Assembly: GCA_963745175.1 (NCBI GenBank)
Contig: CAVUWK010000014.1
Location: 25,962 to 89,961 of the forward strand
Reading direction: 5' to 3'
Origin: Bog-473 sp963745175
GTDB taxonomy: Bacteria > Actinomycetota > Acidimicrobiia > Acidimicrobiales > RAAP-2
Length of the DNA: 64,000 nucleotides
Part shown: one piece after another, positions 15,639-25,632 of the stretch
Layout of the letters: each line of letters begins with the position of its first letter
Position numbering within the stretch: the first letter of the stretch is position 1
The notes under the pieces: generated by a model
What the model saw: the letters and a program-made list of their open reading frames with translations, nothing else
Told to the model about the DNA's origin: nothing
The model's database searches: none
Program-made: the position numbers and the translations under genes

Positions 15639-16235
15639 TCAGATGCCCGACTCGATCGGCCCCGACATCGAGTCGGCCGACGACACGGTGACGGCGGTCG
15701 CCTTTGACTGATGCCGCGAAGCCCAGCCATCGACGAATGCTCCGCAGACGACCAGGATCAAGCCCGTACCGATGCTGTAGCCGACCTCGTACGCCAAGAC
15801 CCGCAGGTGGGTCGATGCGACGAAGTACCCGGAGCCATTGGAGAGAACCGGCCATGCGAGAGGGCCGACCGCAAACCATGCCCCGCAGATCATCAGCAGG
15901 GTGCCCGCAGTGGCCAGGCTCAACCGACCCCTGCCCACGACGATTCCTCGGGACTCAGCGATCACGAAGACCCCGAGCAGAACCCCCAAGATGCCGGGAG
16001 CCAGTGCAAGCACGGCGTGGGCCAGGTTCCAGTGCCATGACCCGGAGCCGTCGCCGCTGTAGTCGAACAGAGGACCGACGTAGGGAACGATGCCGCCCCA
16101 CGCCGACACGAGCACGGCGACGACTCCTGCTGCTGCGAGGCCAAAACCCTGGGGATGGACTCGTGCCCGAACGTCGTGGCCATCGAGCTCTTGCCGCTCC
16201 ACTCGATCGCTCCCTGCAATGGCGCTTGTAGACAT
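15639..16235 (-). CDS. Four-helix membrane protein of unknown function
   Basis: The protein has 198 aa from the ATG at 16235, with a perfect AGGAGG 8 bases before it (an upstream Met at 16277 lacks one). Four hydrophobic segments are seen: LAAAGVVAVLVSAWGGIVPYV, LAHAVLALAPGILGVLLGVF, LSLATAGTLLMICGAWFAV and YEVGYSIGTGLILVVCGAFV. The pairing of two helical hairpins around a loop rich in Gly/Ser (DYSGDGSGSWHW) recurs in small actinobacterial membrane proteins. No function is recognised. Confidence 0.75.
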   Translation of the reverse strand: MSTSAIAGSDRVERQELDGHDVRARVHPQGFGLAAAGVVAVLVSAWGGIVPYVGPLFDYSGDGSGSWHWNLAHAVLALAPGILGVLLGVFVIAESRGIVVGRGRLSLATAGTLLMICGAWFAVGPLAWPVLSNGSGYFVASTHLRVLAYEVGYSIGTGLILVVCGAFVDGWASRHQSKATAVTVSSADSMSGPIESGI

Positions 16236-16339
16236 AACGCCGACCTCCTGCCTTCGTCCAGCGATGTAGTCGGACAAATACCCAGATCCGGAAGGCCGAA
16301 AACTGCTGTGGCGTCAGTCTCCGGGGTCGCTCTTCCGCT

Positions 16340-18164
16340 TCACAGGTCCCAGACCCCCAGTCGGCCGTGGGATGTGAAGGCGTCCCGCAACGACGACTCG
16401 TCCTCCTCGCCGAAGACGCGAAATCGCTCGTCGCCACGCGTGCGGTGGTAGACCGCGTCACCATGTACGCGGTCGGAACGGAACTTCTCGTGTGCCAAGG
16501 TGCGAGTCAGGATCTTGTTGGTCGGAGTGCTGGGGAGCGCCTCGCAGATCCGGACGAACCGTGGCTGCCACTTGGGACTGAGGTCGGCTTGCCCGTCGAG
16601 CCATCCCGCGAAGGCTGCCGCATCGAAAGCTGCGCCGTCCCGGAGCACCAGGGCAACCATCACCTGGTCCCCCGAGTCCGGAGCCGGCACACCGTAGGCG
16701 GAGACCAGCATCACATCCGGATGGCGTCCGACGATGGCCTCGATCGGTGCCGCCGTGAAGTTCTCACCGTCGACGCGTAACCAGTCGGAGGTCCGGCCGG
16801 CGAAGTACACCCACCCGTCATCGTCGACATAGCCAAGGTCACCACTCCAGTACCAGCCCTGGCGGGTGGTGTGGCGCATGGCCTCCTCGTTGCGGTAATA
16901 GCCCTCGAACGGCCCGACACCGAGTGTGTTCACCAGCTCGCCCACGCAGAGGTCCGCATTGACGAGACGGCCCTCGCCGTCGAATTCCGCGCGCACCGCC
17001 TCGTTTCCCTTCTCGTCGACGACCATGATGCCTTGTCGCAGACGCCCGATGGACCCGCGGGGACGGTTTCCCGTTCGATCCAGAGCGATCGCGCCTTCGG
17101 TCGAGCCGAAGACGTCGATGATCCGGACACCGAATCGCGCCGCGGCGGTCTCGACGACCTGTGGCGACCCCTCGTTGCCGAAGGCGACCCGGAGGGGATT
17201 TTCTGCGTCGTCCGCTTGCGCGGGTGTGGCCAGCAGATAGGTGAGCAACTTCCCGGTGTAGTTGAACCAGGTGGCGCCGTAGTGCCGCACGTCCGGAAGG
17301 AACCGCGACGCGCTCGAAGCGACGGGCCAGGGAAAGCGAGGCACCGGACACCAGCGCCGGCGCAAATCCGGACATCAACGAATTGGTGTGGAAGAGGGGC
17401 ATCGACGCGTAGCCGACGTCCTCACGTCCGAGCTCGAGCATCATGGCCATCCGGTTGCCCGTGGTGAGCAGTCGACGTTGCGTGCAGCGCACCGCCTTGG
17501 GCGCAGCCGACGTGCCGGATGTGAAGAGCAGCGCCCAGAGCGCGTCCACATCGGGGTCGGCGAGAGCAGCTCGGCCATGACCTCCCGCGTCGTGATCGGC
17601 CCAGGCTGCCTGCAATGCCTGCTCGAGCGGCTCACCGGCGACTGCCGCTTCGTCCAGGTCGGCGAAGCGGTCCGAGACCAGGATCCCAGCTGGGAGTGCC
17701 ACGCCTTCGGTGCCCGTTCGCAACTGCTCCTCGTGCCGAGGCTCGGTGATGACCATTTGGATGTCGGTATGCGAGATGTCGTGGCCGAGATGTTCGCCGC
17801 GGCGGGTGTAGTTCAGTCCCGCTACGGCGGCACCGACCAGCCCCGCACCGCAGAGCGCAAAGACGTAGTCGGGCGTGTTGTCCAGGAGAAGGCCCACATG
17901 GGGGGGACGGCCCGGGTCGAGTCTGGCTCGGTACAGCGCTGCGAAGCGCTCGGCCTCGGCCAGAAGCTCGCGGTGCGTCCACTGGTGGTGGCCGAACCGC
18001 AGGGCAGGTAGGTCGGCAGACTCGGCATCCGTGCCGTTGCGTCGCAGGAGCGCCGCTGCGTTCGGTGCGGGGAGCGGCACCTCGGGCAGCGGTGGAGCGA
18101 GCCCAGCGAGCGTGGCGAGGGGTGCCCCCTGAGGCCGGGCCTCCGTCTCGGCGTCCTCCCCCAT
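16340..18164 (-). pseudogene. Acyl-CoA synthetase / AMP-dependent ligase, one frameshift
   Basis: ANL-family enzyme that would activate a carboxylic acid with ATP and CoA. The ATG at 18164 follows GGGGGGAG. The N-terminal part runs to about 17315 and includes the P-loop-like LLFTSGTSAAPKAVRCT (A3) and GYASMPLFHTNSLMSGFAPA. The rest is in another frame from SRFLPDVRHYGATWFNYTGK on, with VFGSTEGA (A5), YWSGDLGYVDDDGWVYFAGR, DWLRVDGENF and the C-terminal K region PTNKILTRTL. The frame change lies at about 17305-17320 (CGCTTCGAGCGCG on the coding strand). Joined length would be about 607 aa, close to FACL/FadD17-type ligases. One indel only, so a sequence error is quite possible. Confidence 0.8.
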
Positions 18165-18420
18165 CGTCGTATCTCCCCCCTCCGGTCCATCGATCATCGC
18201 GACGGACCAATCACGTTCATGCTCTCCCCACGATGGCGCCCGAACTCGACCTCGCGCAACACCACGGTCCTCGGCGGGAGCCGGAGTATAGGGGCGGCTA
18301 CCGCTCGGGCACTGGCCACTGGGCCATCCACAGTGCCGACGCACTCGCTCTAACATGGCGAGCGATCGTGCCGAGTGCCCGCGGTGCGGACTCTTGGTGC
18401 ATTGAAGGAGTATCGACGAA

Positions 18421-19722
18421 ATGGACTTCGAGCGCTTGCTGGTCGGTGAGGACAACGCCGTTCCCAGAGCGCGTTACACCAGTCCCGAGTTTGCCGAGCT
18501 GGAGTTCGAGCGCCTCTGGTCTCGGGTCTGGCAGGTCGCCTGTCGCGAGGAGGAGATCGCCGAGGTCGGCGACTTCTGCGAGTACATGATCGGCGACCAG
18601 TCGATCTTGGTCGTTCGTTCGGACCCGGAGACCGTCCGCGCCTTCCACAACACCTGTCTCCACCGCGGCACCCGTCTCGCCGACGGGAACGGTCGATTCC
18701 CCGAGGAATGCATACGGTGTCGCTACCACGCTTGGCGTTACGACCTCGACGGAAAACTGATTGAGGTCGTCGACCAACACGAGTTCGATCCGATACCGGC
18801 CGACGCCAGGTTGCGAACGGTGCGGGTCGAGCGGTGGGGCGGCTTTGTCTGGATCTGTCTGGATCGTTCCGCGCCGCCCCTGGCCGAGTATCTGGAGCCG
18901 CTGACCGCCTTGCTTGCGCCGTACCACCTGGACCGTCTTCGACTGCGGACCTATCTGTCGACGGTGCTCCCGGCGAACTGGAAGGTCGCGGTCGACGCGT
19001 TCAACGAGGGATACCACGTTCAGGGGACGCACCCGCAACTCCTGCCGTGGACGGATGACGTGAGCCTCGAGTACGAATCGCTGGGTCTCCACGCCCACTA
19101 CGGTCGATTGCCGAACGCCCGGCGCCAACTGCAACCGAGTCCGCGCCTGGGTCTGTCCGAGGGTGACTACGACGAGGGTGAGATCCTCGACAACTTCATC
19201 CGAGGACTGGGCGGTCTCTTCTACCGGGACGAGCGAAACCTGGTCGACGAGATCCGTGCCAACCCACGTGAGGGCGAGACACCGCTGCGTCGCTATCAGG
19301 CCGGACGGCGGGACCTGCTCGTTGCGCGCGGCGTACGTGTGGAGGAGTTCGGCGATGATCAGCTGACCAGTGCGGACGACGTGTTCTTCTTTCCCAACAT
19401 GGTCGGTCCGATCTATCCAGGGATCGCCATCCTCTTCCGGGTGCGGCCCAACGGCACGGATCCTGACAGCTGCATCAAGGACACGTGGTTTCTCCAGTGG
19501 CCCCTGGAAGACGAGCCTCCCAAGAAGGCTGAACGCCGCTTCTTCCCCGTTTGGACGGAGCGCGACTGGGGCGAGATCACGAATCAGGATTACGCCAACA
19601 TGGAGCACGTGCAGGTTGGGATGAAGTCACGCGGGGGGCCCGCTCTCAGGCTCAACCGTCGCCAGGAGGCCAACGTCCTGCACATGCACCGCATGATCGA
19701 CCGCTACCTCACCAAGGCCTGA
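18421..19722 (+). CDS. Aromatic-ring-hydroxylating / Rieske non-haem iron oxygenase, alpha subunit
   Basis: The protein has 433 aa. GAAGGAG lies 9 bases before the ATG. The Rieske [2Fe-2S] ligands are C79-L-H81 (NTCLHRGT) and C100-R-Y-H103. The mononuclear iron site has N-E-x-YHVQGTH with His199 and His204; the third ligand is probably the Asp in NQDYANMEHVQ. The N-terminal RARYTSPEFAELEFERLWSR is typical of the phenylpropionate/vanillate-type alpha subunits. It is divergent from the acyl-CoA synthetase and converges on an SDR; no ferredoxin or reductase subunit is adjacent. Substrate unknown. Confidence 0.88.
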   Translation: MDFERLLVGEDNAVPRARYTSPEFAELEFERLWSRVWQVACREEEIAEVGDFCEYMIGDQSILVVRSDPETVRAFHNTCLHRGTRLADGNGRFPEECIRCRYHAWRYDLDGKLIEVVDQHEFDPIPADARLRTVRVERWGGFVWICLDRSAPPLAEYLEPLTALLAPYHLDRLRLRTYLSTVLPANWKVAVDAFNEGYHVQGTHPQLLPWTDDVSLEYESLGLHAHYGRLPNARRQLQPSPRLGLSEGDYDEGEILDNFIRGLGGLFYRDERNLVDEIRANPREGETPLRRYQAGRRDLLVARGVRVEEFGDDQLTSADDVFFFPNMVGPIYPGIAILFRVRPNGTDPDSCIKDTWFLQWPLEDEPPKKAERRFFPVWTERDWGEITNQDYANMEHVQVGMKSRGGPALRLNRRQEANVLHMHRMIDRYLTKA

Positions 19723-19733
19723 TCCCACGGCCC

Positions 19734-20504
19734 TCACAGGGTGCGGTAGAGCCCCCCATCGACAGGTAGCTGCGCGCCGTTGACATAGCTGGCGGCGTCG
19801 CTGGCCAGAAAGACGCATGCGCCCACCACGTCCTCGGGTGTCCCCATGCGCCGCATCGGATTCATCCCGGCAATGCGTGACTTGGTCTCCGACGGCCAGT
19901 TCTTGGTGAGGTCCGTGTCACTGGCGCTCGGCAGCACCAGGTTGGCGCGGACCTTCGGCGGCCATGCACCCGCGAGCCCAAGCGTCAGCGCGTTGAGCGC
20001 CGCCTTGGCCATCGCATAGGGCAGGTCGGTGGAAGTCGGGCGCCAGGAGCCCACGGACGAGACGTTGATGATCGACCCGCCGTCTCCGTGTGCCATGCGC
20101 TCCCCGATGAGAACGCTCAAACGGAACGGCCCCCGGGCATTGGTGGCATGGACCTTGTCGTACAGATCCTCGGTGACCGAGGTCAGGCTGTCGTAGGCAG
20201 GAGACATCCCCGCGTTGTTGACGAGGATGTCGCAACGCCCCAACTCTCGGTACACGCTTTCGACGAGCCGGTCGCAGTCCTGCCAGCGGCCGACATGGAA
20301 CTCGAAGGGCACCGCTCGTTGGCCCGTCTCCGACTCGATCAGCCGGGCCACCGCCTCGCAATTCTCCAATTTTCGGCTGGCGATCACGACGTCGGCTCCC
20401 GCGGCGGCCAAGCCCTCGGATATGGCCCGCCCGATGCCGCGGCTGCCTCCCGTGACGAGGGCGACCTTGCCGTGGAGGTCGAACAGCTCCGCGGGTGTCT
20501 TCAT
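19734..20504 (-). CDS. Short-chain dehydrogenase/reductase
   Basis: The protein has 256 aa, classical SDR: cofactor motif TGGSRGIG, NNAG, a Ser in IINVSSVGS, catalytic Tyr-x3-Lys in PYAMAKAALNAL, and the C-terminal YVNGAQLPVDGG. Arg after TGG(SR) favours NADP(H). Ends 11 bases from the Rieske gene stop on the opposite strand. Probably a 3-oxo or hydroxy-acid/alcohol step in the same catabolic region; substrate unknown. Confidence 0.88.
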   Translation of the reverse strand: MKTPAELFDLHGKVALVTGGSRGIGRAISEGLAAAGADVVIASRKLENCEAVARLIESETGQRAVPFEFHVGRWQDCDRLVESVYRELGRCDILVNNAGMSPAYDSLTSVTEDLYDKVHATNARGPFRLSVLIGERMAHGDGGSIINVSSVGSWRPTSTDLPYAMAKAALNALTLGLAGAWPPKVRANLVLPSASDTDLTKNWPSETKSRIAGMNPMRRMGTPEDVVGACVFLASDAASYVNGAQLPVDGGLYRTL

Positions 20505-20623
20505 CGAGCTCTCCTGTCCCTGGTGCGTCAGACCGCTCGGTCAAGGGGAACTGTACGGTGCTCGACCGCGACGACAAGGATCCTTGGTCGGCTTCCTCGG
20601 GGAATCCGGCTGGGTCGTGCGCC

Positions 20624-21436
20624 TCAGACCGAAACCGTCACACGCAGAAAGGTGGCCGGGATCGATGTCTGGTCGTTGCTCTGGCTGACATTCCGGTCGT
20701 TGAACAGGCTTTCCAGTTCGGCCTGCAGCGCCGCCTGCCGGCCGTCGCCGGCGGCGGCGTCGAACGCGTTCATCGTTGGCCCGTAGTACGTCCGGAACTG
20801 AGCGAGGAGTTCCGAGGGTGGGGCCGGATAGTTGAATGTGTACGTGTCCCGCTTGAACGAGATCTGTCCCTCCGGGACGCCCGCGCCGACGAAGCGCTCA
20901 GTCACCTGCTCTTCAACGCCCCACGTCATCGGGCTGATGAACCCTTCGGGAGGAGGCGGCGAATAGGCCGAGCTGATCTTCAAGATTTGGGCCACGAGTG
21001 TCGGGTCGTTGGGGATCCAATTGCCCATGACGATCCGACCACCGGGCCGAGTCACCCGGACGACCTCCTTGGCGACGTCGTGTGGCTTCGGCGCGAACAT
21101 CGCTCCGAAGATGCTGACGACGAGGTCGAAGCTCGAGTCCTCGAGACCGCGCAGGTCGGAGGCGTCGCCCTCCTCGAACCGGCAGTTGGTGAGGCCGAGG
21201 CTGCGGGCTCGGGCGTTGCCCGCCTCGACGAGGTTGCTGGCGATGTCGACTCCCAGCACATTGGCCCCGAGCGCAGCGGCCGGTATGGCAGTCGTTCCGT
21301 CACCGCACCCCAGGTCGAGTACGTCCATGCCGTTGGTGATCGACAGCTCCTTGACCAGCGCCTCACCGCTGTCCCGCATGCTGGCCGCGATGCGGGTGAA
21401 ATCGCCCTTCTCCCAGAGTGCCTGGTTCGGATTCAT
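20624..21436 (-). CDS. Class I SAM-dependent methyltransferase
   Basis: The protein has 270 aa from ATG 21436 (GGAAGGAA upstream). It contains VLDLGCGDGTTAIPAAALGA (motif I), VLGVDIASNLVEAG, FEEGDASDL and FDLVVSIFGAMFAP, then PGGRIVMGNWIP, the layout of UbiE/phosphatidylethanolamine N-methyltransferase-like small-molecule methyltransferases. It is divergent from a HxlR regulator (92 bases between starts), which likely controls it. Confidence 0.85.
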   Translation of the reverse strand: MNPNQALWEKGDFTRIAASMRDSGEALVKELSITNGMDVLDLGCGDGTTAIPAAALGANVLGVDIASNLVEAGNARARSLGLTNCRFEEGDASDLRGLEDSSFDLVVSIFGAMFAPKPHDVAKEVVRVTRPGGRIVMGNWIPNDPTLVAQILKISSAYSPPPPEGFISPMTWGVEEQVTERFVGAGVPEGQISFKRDTYTFNYPAPPSELLAQFRTYYGPTMNAFDAAAGDGRQAALQAELESLFNDRNVSQSNDQTSIPATFLRVTVSV

Positions 21437-21528
21437 GGCTTTCGTTCCTTCCCTCGTGTGGTTGTCAGGGTTGCACCCCGGATTGCCAATAGCCAGTCCT
21501 AAAAATGGAGCGCGTCTAACCTGCGGGA

Positions 21529-22212
21529 ATGTCCACCTACGGGCAGTTCTGCCCCGTGTCCAAAGCCGCTGAGGTCGTCTGCCAGCGGTGGACACCGCTC
21601 ATCCTCCGTGAGCTGCTGGTCGGGAGTACCCGCTTCAACGAGATTCGCCGGGGCGTGCCCACCTGCTCACCCTCGCTGCTCTCCAAGCGTCTCAAGGAGC
21701 TCGAGATTGCCCAGGTGGTCGTGTGCACCCCCAGCGCGACCGGTCCCACCTACAGCCTGACCGAGGCCGGGCGGGAGCTGTTCCCGCTCATCCAGGCCCT
21801 CGGGGAGTGGGGGCAGCGCTGGGCCCGGAGCGACTACGGGCCCGACGACCTCGATCCCGGCCTGTTGCTCTGGGACGTCCGTCGCTTCCTGGCCCCCGGC
21901 GAATTCGGGCATCGCCGCGTCGTCATCGAGCTGACGTTTGCATCGATGCCTCCCAGACGGCGCTCCTACTGGGTCGTCGTGGACGGTGTGGACGTTGATC
22001 TTTGCCTGACCGACCCGGGATTCGAGGTGGATGTGGTGGTCGACGCCGACCTGCGCACGCTGACCGAGGTCTGGATGGGTGATGCCCGCTTCGCCGATGC
22101 CCTGGCCGACGGGCGCATCACGATGCGAGGCCAGCGCGAGATCGCCCGTCGCATCCCTGATTGGTTTGGCCAACACCCGATATTGGCCAGCGTCGGCCGC
22201 GGCGGCTCGTAG
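21529..22212 (+). CDS. HxlR-family winged-helix transcriptional regulator
   Basis: The protein has 227 aa. The N-terminal HxlR domain (about 1-100) is clear: YGQFCPVSKAAEVVCQRWTP, LILRELLVGSTRFNEIRRGV, then PSLLSKRLKELE. The first Cys (FCPV) is at the position used for redox or electrophile sensing in some relatives. A C-terminal extension of about 110 aa resembles the SCP2/sterol-carrier-like domain that follows the HTH in many actinobacterial members. Its neighbour across a short divergent promoter is the methyltransferase at 21436. Confidence 0.88.
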   Translation: MSTYGQFCPVSKAAEVVCQRWTPLILRELLVGSTRFNEIRRGVPTCSPSLLSKRLKELEIAQVVVCTPSATGPTYSLTEAGRELFPLIQALGEWGQRWARSDYGPDDLDPGLLLWDVRRFLAPGEFGHRRVVIELTFASMPPRRRSYWVVVDGVDVDLCLTDPGFEVDVVVDADLRTLTEVWMGDARFADALADGRITMRGQREIARRIPDWFGQHPILASVGRGGS

Positions 22213-22241
22213 GCCGGTCCGCGTCGGATCGCGGCTGGTTC

Positions 22242-23063
22242 CTAGCCGACACCGTCTTCGGTTCTGCTGGGATCGAGGACGGGGGGCGTGATCGAGATTG
22301 CGGGAGCCTCGGTGCCGCCGTCGATCTCGAACACCTTGCCGGTGACCCATGACGAGGCATCGGACGCGAGGTACAGGACGGCACAGGCAATGTCTTCGGG
22401 TTGGCCCGGTCGGCGCAGCGGGGTGCCGTCGAGGAATTGCTGCCGCAGGGTGTCGTCGGTCAGCACGACGTCGAGTGAGCGCGTGGCGACACCGCCCACA
22501 TCAATGGCATTGACCCGTACCCGCGGGGCCAGCTCGGGCGCAATGTTGCGGGTCATCCGGTCGAGAGCCGCCTTGGCCGCGCCGTAGGCGACGAACATGG
22601 TCTGGGTCATGCTCGCAGAGCGTGACGAGATGTTGACCACGGCGCCCCCGCCGGCGGTGTCGACCATCTGGCGTGCCGCCAGCTTGATGAGCGTGAGCGG
22701 TGCCGTGACGTTGAACGCGAAGGTCCGGGCCATGAAGCCCTCGCTCGTGTCCATGGCCGCCCGCGGCATCGCTCCCCCTGCGTTGTTGACGAGGATGTCC
22801 AGCCGACCGAACTCCTCGACGGCGTGGGTGATCAAGAACTCGCAGGCGGCGGCGTCGGTGACATCAGTCGGGACGACCAGCGCCCGTCGGCCCAGGGACC
22901 GGATCTGGGCGGCCACCTCCCGGAGGTCGGACTCGGTGCGGGCCGCCAGCGCCACGTCCGCGCCGGCCTCGGCCAACCCGGTGGCGATCCCCCGTCCGAT
23001 CCCCAAGCCGGCGCCGGTGACGATCGCCACCTTGCCGGCGACCGAGAAGCGGTCGAGGATCAT
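22242..23063 (-). CDS. Short-chain dehydrogenase/reductase
   Basis: The protein has 273 aa from the ATG at 23063. Motifs: TGAGLGIGRGIA (cofactor), NNAGGAMPRAAM, NISSRSA, catalytic YGAAKAALDRM and WVTGKVFEIDGG. The PTDVTD segment is present; Ala and Arg-Thr-Glu after the second strand suggest NADP(H). Start and the previous gene stop overlap as ATGA, so it is translationally coupled to the DapB-like gene upstream (23060-24160). Confidence 0.88.
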   Translation of the reverse strand: MILDRFSVAGKVAIVTGAGLGIGRGIATGLAEAGADVALAARTESDLREVAAQIRSLGRRALVVPTDVTDAAACEFLITHAVEEFGRLDILVNNAGGAMPRAAMDTSEGFMARTFAFNVTAPLTLIKLAARQMVDTAGGGAVVNISSRSASMTQTMFVAYGAAKAALDRMTRNIAPELAPRVRVNAIDVGGVATRSLDVVLTDDTLRQQFLDGTPLRRPGQPEDIACAVLYLASDASSWVTGKVFEIDGGTEAPAISITPPVLDPSRTEDGVG

Positions 23064-24160
23064 GCCCTGCCCGAGGGCGTCGTTGCCCGCCGCTCCCGGT
23101 GCAAGCCCGGAGCGGCGCGGCCGGCCACCAGAGGCATTTCCAGGTAGGTGAGCAGGCCGGGCTCGGCATCGCACACATAGGGAATGGCGTTGACGCAGTG
23201 CATGGCGGTGGCGACCACCCCGGGATTGCGGATGAGGCCGGCCTCCACCGTCTCGGGGTGCAGCTTCTTGAAGGTGGTCAGGCAACTGGGATCGCCGGTG
23301 ATCTCGACCTCGAAGCGCTCCCCGTCGTCGCCGAACGTCCAGGCCGGTTCGAGGTGCTGCTCGCCCATGAGCCAGTTGACGGTCGCAGTGACCACCGGTT
23401 GGCCGTCGACCGTCGCCTCCCACGTGAACCGCTGCGCTGCCACCGTCCCCGGCTGGATCGGGCCGATGGGCGAGTCGATCGGCACGGTGGCGACGGCCAT
23501 CTCGTGGGTCGTGCGAAGCTGCGGCTCGATGTCGAAGCCCATCTCGTCCGCCACCATGAAGATCGACTGGCGGAAGCCGCCACCGAGCGCGTCGATCATG
23601 ACACTGGCGCGGGCCTCCTCCGGAGTCTTGCCGAAGAGCATCCAGTCGCGCACCACGTCGGGCGCGCCGTAGGTGCGGATATCGGAGAACTCCTCTGCCC
23701 GCACGTGGGTGACGGAACCCGAGAGAGCCGAGATCATGAGGGGGAACCGCTCCGTGATGCCCCCCGGATTGATCCCGGTCCCGTGCAGCGTCACGCCGGC
23801 CCTGCTGGCGATGGTGTCGAACTTCTCCCGCTCTTCGGGAGGCGGGTAGAACCAACCGAGCGGGCTCACCACGTTCTTGCCCGACTCGAGGATGGCGGCC
23901 ACCACCGCCGGATCCGCAAAGATCGGGCTGTAGAGGACGCAGTCCGCCTCAGTGGCGAGGAGCGCGTCGACGTCGCCGGTCGCGGTCACGCCCAGGGGTT
24001 CGCGGCCCAGGAGCGTCCCGAGGTCGATCCCCTCCTTGTCCGGGCTGTGGACCCAGGCGCCGGCGAGTTCGAGGTCGGGGTGCTGGAGCACCCCCTCCAT
24101 GGCGGCGCGGCCCACGCCCCCGGTGGCCCACTGGATCACGCGATAGCTCACGGAGGACAT
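23060..24160 (-). CDS. Dihydrodipicolinate-reductase-like NAD(P)-dependent oxidoreductase
   Basis: The protein has 366 aa. It starts MSSVSYRVIQWATGGVGRAA, the cofactor-binding start of the family containing 2,4-diaminopentanoate dehydrogenase and many actinobacterial paralogues, and continues with LAGAWVHSPDKEGIDLG, LYSPIFADP and TGINPGGITERFPLM. The C-terminal part is the large catalytic/oligomer domain. Many actinobacterial genomes carry several copies near steroid and fatty-acid genes; the reaction is unknown. Coupled to the SDR at 22242 by a 4-base overlap. Confidence 0.82.
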   Translation of the reverse strand: MSSVSYRVIQWATGGVGRAAMEGVLQHPDLELAGAWVHSPDKEGIDLGTLLGREPLGVTATGDVDALLATEADCVLYSPIFADPAVVAAILESGKNVVSPLGWFYPPPEEREKFDTIASRAGVTLHGTGINPGGITERFPLMISALSGSVTHVRAEEFSDIRTYGAPDVVRDWMLFGKTPEEARASVMIDALGGGFRQSIFMVADEMGFDIEPQLRTTHEMAVATVPIDSPIGPIQPGTVAAQRFTWEATVDGQPVVTATVNWLMGEQHLEPAWTFGDDGERFEVEITGDPSCLTTFKKLHPETVEAGLIRNPGVVATAMHCVNAIPYVCDAEPGLLTYLEMPLVAGRAAPGLHRERRATTPSGRA

Positions 24161-24236
24161 CCTTTGCTCGCTGGGACAGGAATCGTCCGGAATGATGCCA
24201 CCTCGTCGTAAGCAGGGCGCCGGCCAGTCTGCCGGA

Positions 24237-25520
24237 TCAGCCGATCGGCGTGAACTCCAGGTGTAACCGTTGGAGGCCACGCAGGATGTAGGTCGGTGCG
24301 TACTCATAACGGCGCTGGCCGACCGGGCCGTGTGCCGACTCAGCGATGGCGATGTTGCCCATGCGGGCCAGGAGTCGCTCGATGCTGATGCGAGCCTCGG
24401 CGCGGGCGAGCGGGCCACCCGGGCAGGAATGAGGTCCGCGGCCGAAGGCGAGGTGCTCGCGGGCGTTGGACCGATCGACGCGGAACTCACCTGGGTTCTC
24501 GAAGTGGCGGGGGTCACGGCCGGCGGCGCCGTTGAGGACCATGACCGTCGTACCGGCCGGGATCTCGACGCCACCCACGATGCTCGGTGTCCGCGACAGT
24601 CGGAAGTCCCCCTTCACGGGGCTCTCCATCCGGAGGCACTCCTCGACGAAATCGGGAATGCGGCCGGCGTCCTCTCGGAGCAGATGCTGGAGGTCGCTCC
24701 GCTCAGCGATCAGCTGCAGTGCTGCGGCCAGCAGTCGCACGGTTGTCTCCTGCCCGGCGGAGAAGACGTTGGCGGCCACCCGGACGACGTCGATCACCTC
24801 GGGCACGGACCCGTCGGGAAACGTGGCCGTGGCCAGCCCGGTCAGCACGTCGTTGCGCGGCGCACGACGCCGGTCCTCGACGTACGTCGTCAACTGTTCA
24901 TAGAGGAACTCGAGCGGCGTGTGGCCGAGCTCGCCCGACCCGGTGCTCCCGAGTGCCTGACTCGATTGGCGGCTGCCCTGCAGCTCTTCGCGGAACCACT
25001 CGTGGTCGGATTCGGGTACGCCCAGGAGGTCGGCGATCACATAAAGCGTGAAGGGTCCCGCGAAGTCCTTGATGAACTCGCATGCCCCCCGCTCGACGAA
25101 CTCGTCGATCTGGCGGTCCGCCCGACGCCACATGTACTCTTCGTTCTCCTTCAGGCGCTTCGGTGTGAGCAGCCGCATCAACATGCCCCGGTGGGCCTTG
25201 TGCTTCGGCGAGTCCATGGTCGTAATCTGGTCGCTGAAGGGCAGCTCGTCGCGGTGCTCCTCGATGAGCGCGCTGACGTCGTCGCCCTTCAGAGCGACGG
25301 GAAATCCCGGGAACGGGCCCGTCACCGCATTGCACGACGAGAAGGTCGCCGTGTCGGTGTACACCGAGACGGCCTCCGGGTAGCCGGTCACCATCACGAC
25401 GCCATGGTGCGGCTCGCGCCGGACGGGGCATTCTTCGCGCAGAGCGTCGAAGTACGGGTACGGATCGACGATCAGCTCACGACCCTGGAAGAAGTCGATG
25501 CCGTCGTCGTCGTCGTTCAT
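24237..25520 (-). CDS. Cytochrome P450
   Basis: The protein has 427 aa from ATG 25520 with GGGGGAGGAG upstream. The I helix has AGQETTVR (acid-alcohol pair replaced by E-T), the K helix EECLRMES contains E-x-x-R, and the haem loop is FGRGPHSCPGG with the Cys ligand. LTPKRLKENEEYMWRRADR is in the C helix region. Soluble bacterial class I P450; its redox partners are not in the window. It lies 76 bases ahead of the DapB-like gene and 112 behind the PhyH-like gene, all on the minus strand, so a small oxidative operon is possible. Confidence 0.92.
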   Translation of the reverse strand: MNDDDDGIDFFQGRELIVDPYPYFDALREECPVRREPHHGVVMVTGYPEAVSVYTDTATFSSCNAVTGPFPGFPVALKGDDVSALIEEHRDELPFSDQITTMDSPKHKAHRGMLMRLLTPKRLKENEEYMWRRADRQIDEFVERGACEFIKDFAGPFTLYVIADLLGVPESDHEWFREELQGSRQSSQALGSTGSGELGHTPLEFLYEQLTTYVEDRRRAPRNDVLTGLATATFPDGSVPEVIDVVRVAANVFSAGQETTVRLLAAALQLIAERSDLQHLLREDAGRIPDFVEECLRMESPVKGDFRLSRTPSIVGGVEIPAGTTVMVLNGAAGRDPRHFENPGEFRVDRSNAREHLAFGRGPHSCPGGPLARAEARISIERLLARMGNIAIAESAHGPVGQRRYEYAPTYILRGLQRLHLEFTPIG

Positions 25521-25632
25521 GCGCTCTCCTCCCCCGTTGCCAGACGCCGCCCCTGTGGTGCGTGTGAGAATGGCATTCTCTGAGGGAGAGAGTAGCTCCT
25601 CCAGATAGAAGGGTGGGGCGGCCTGCGCTCGC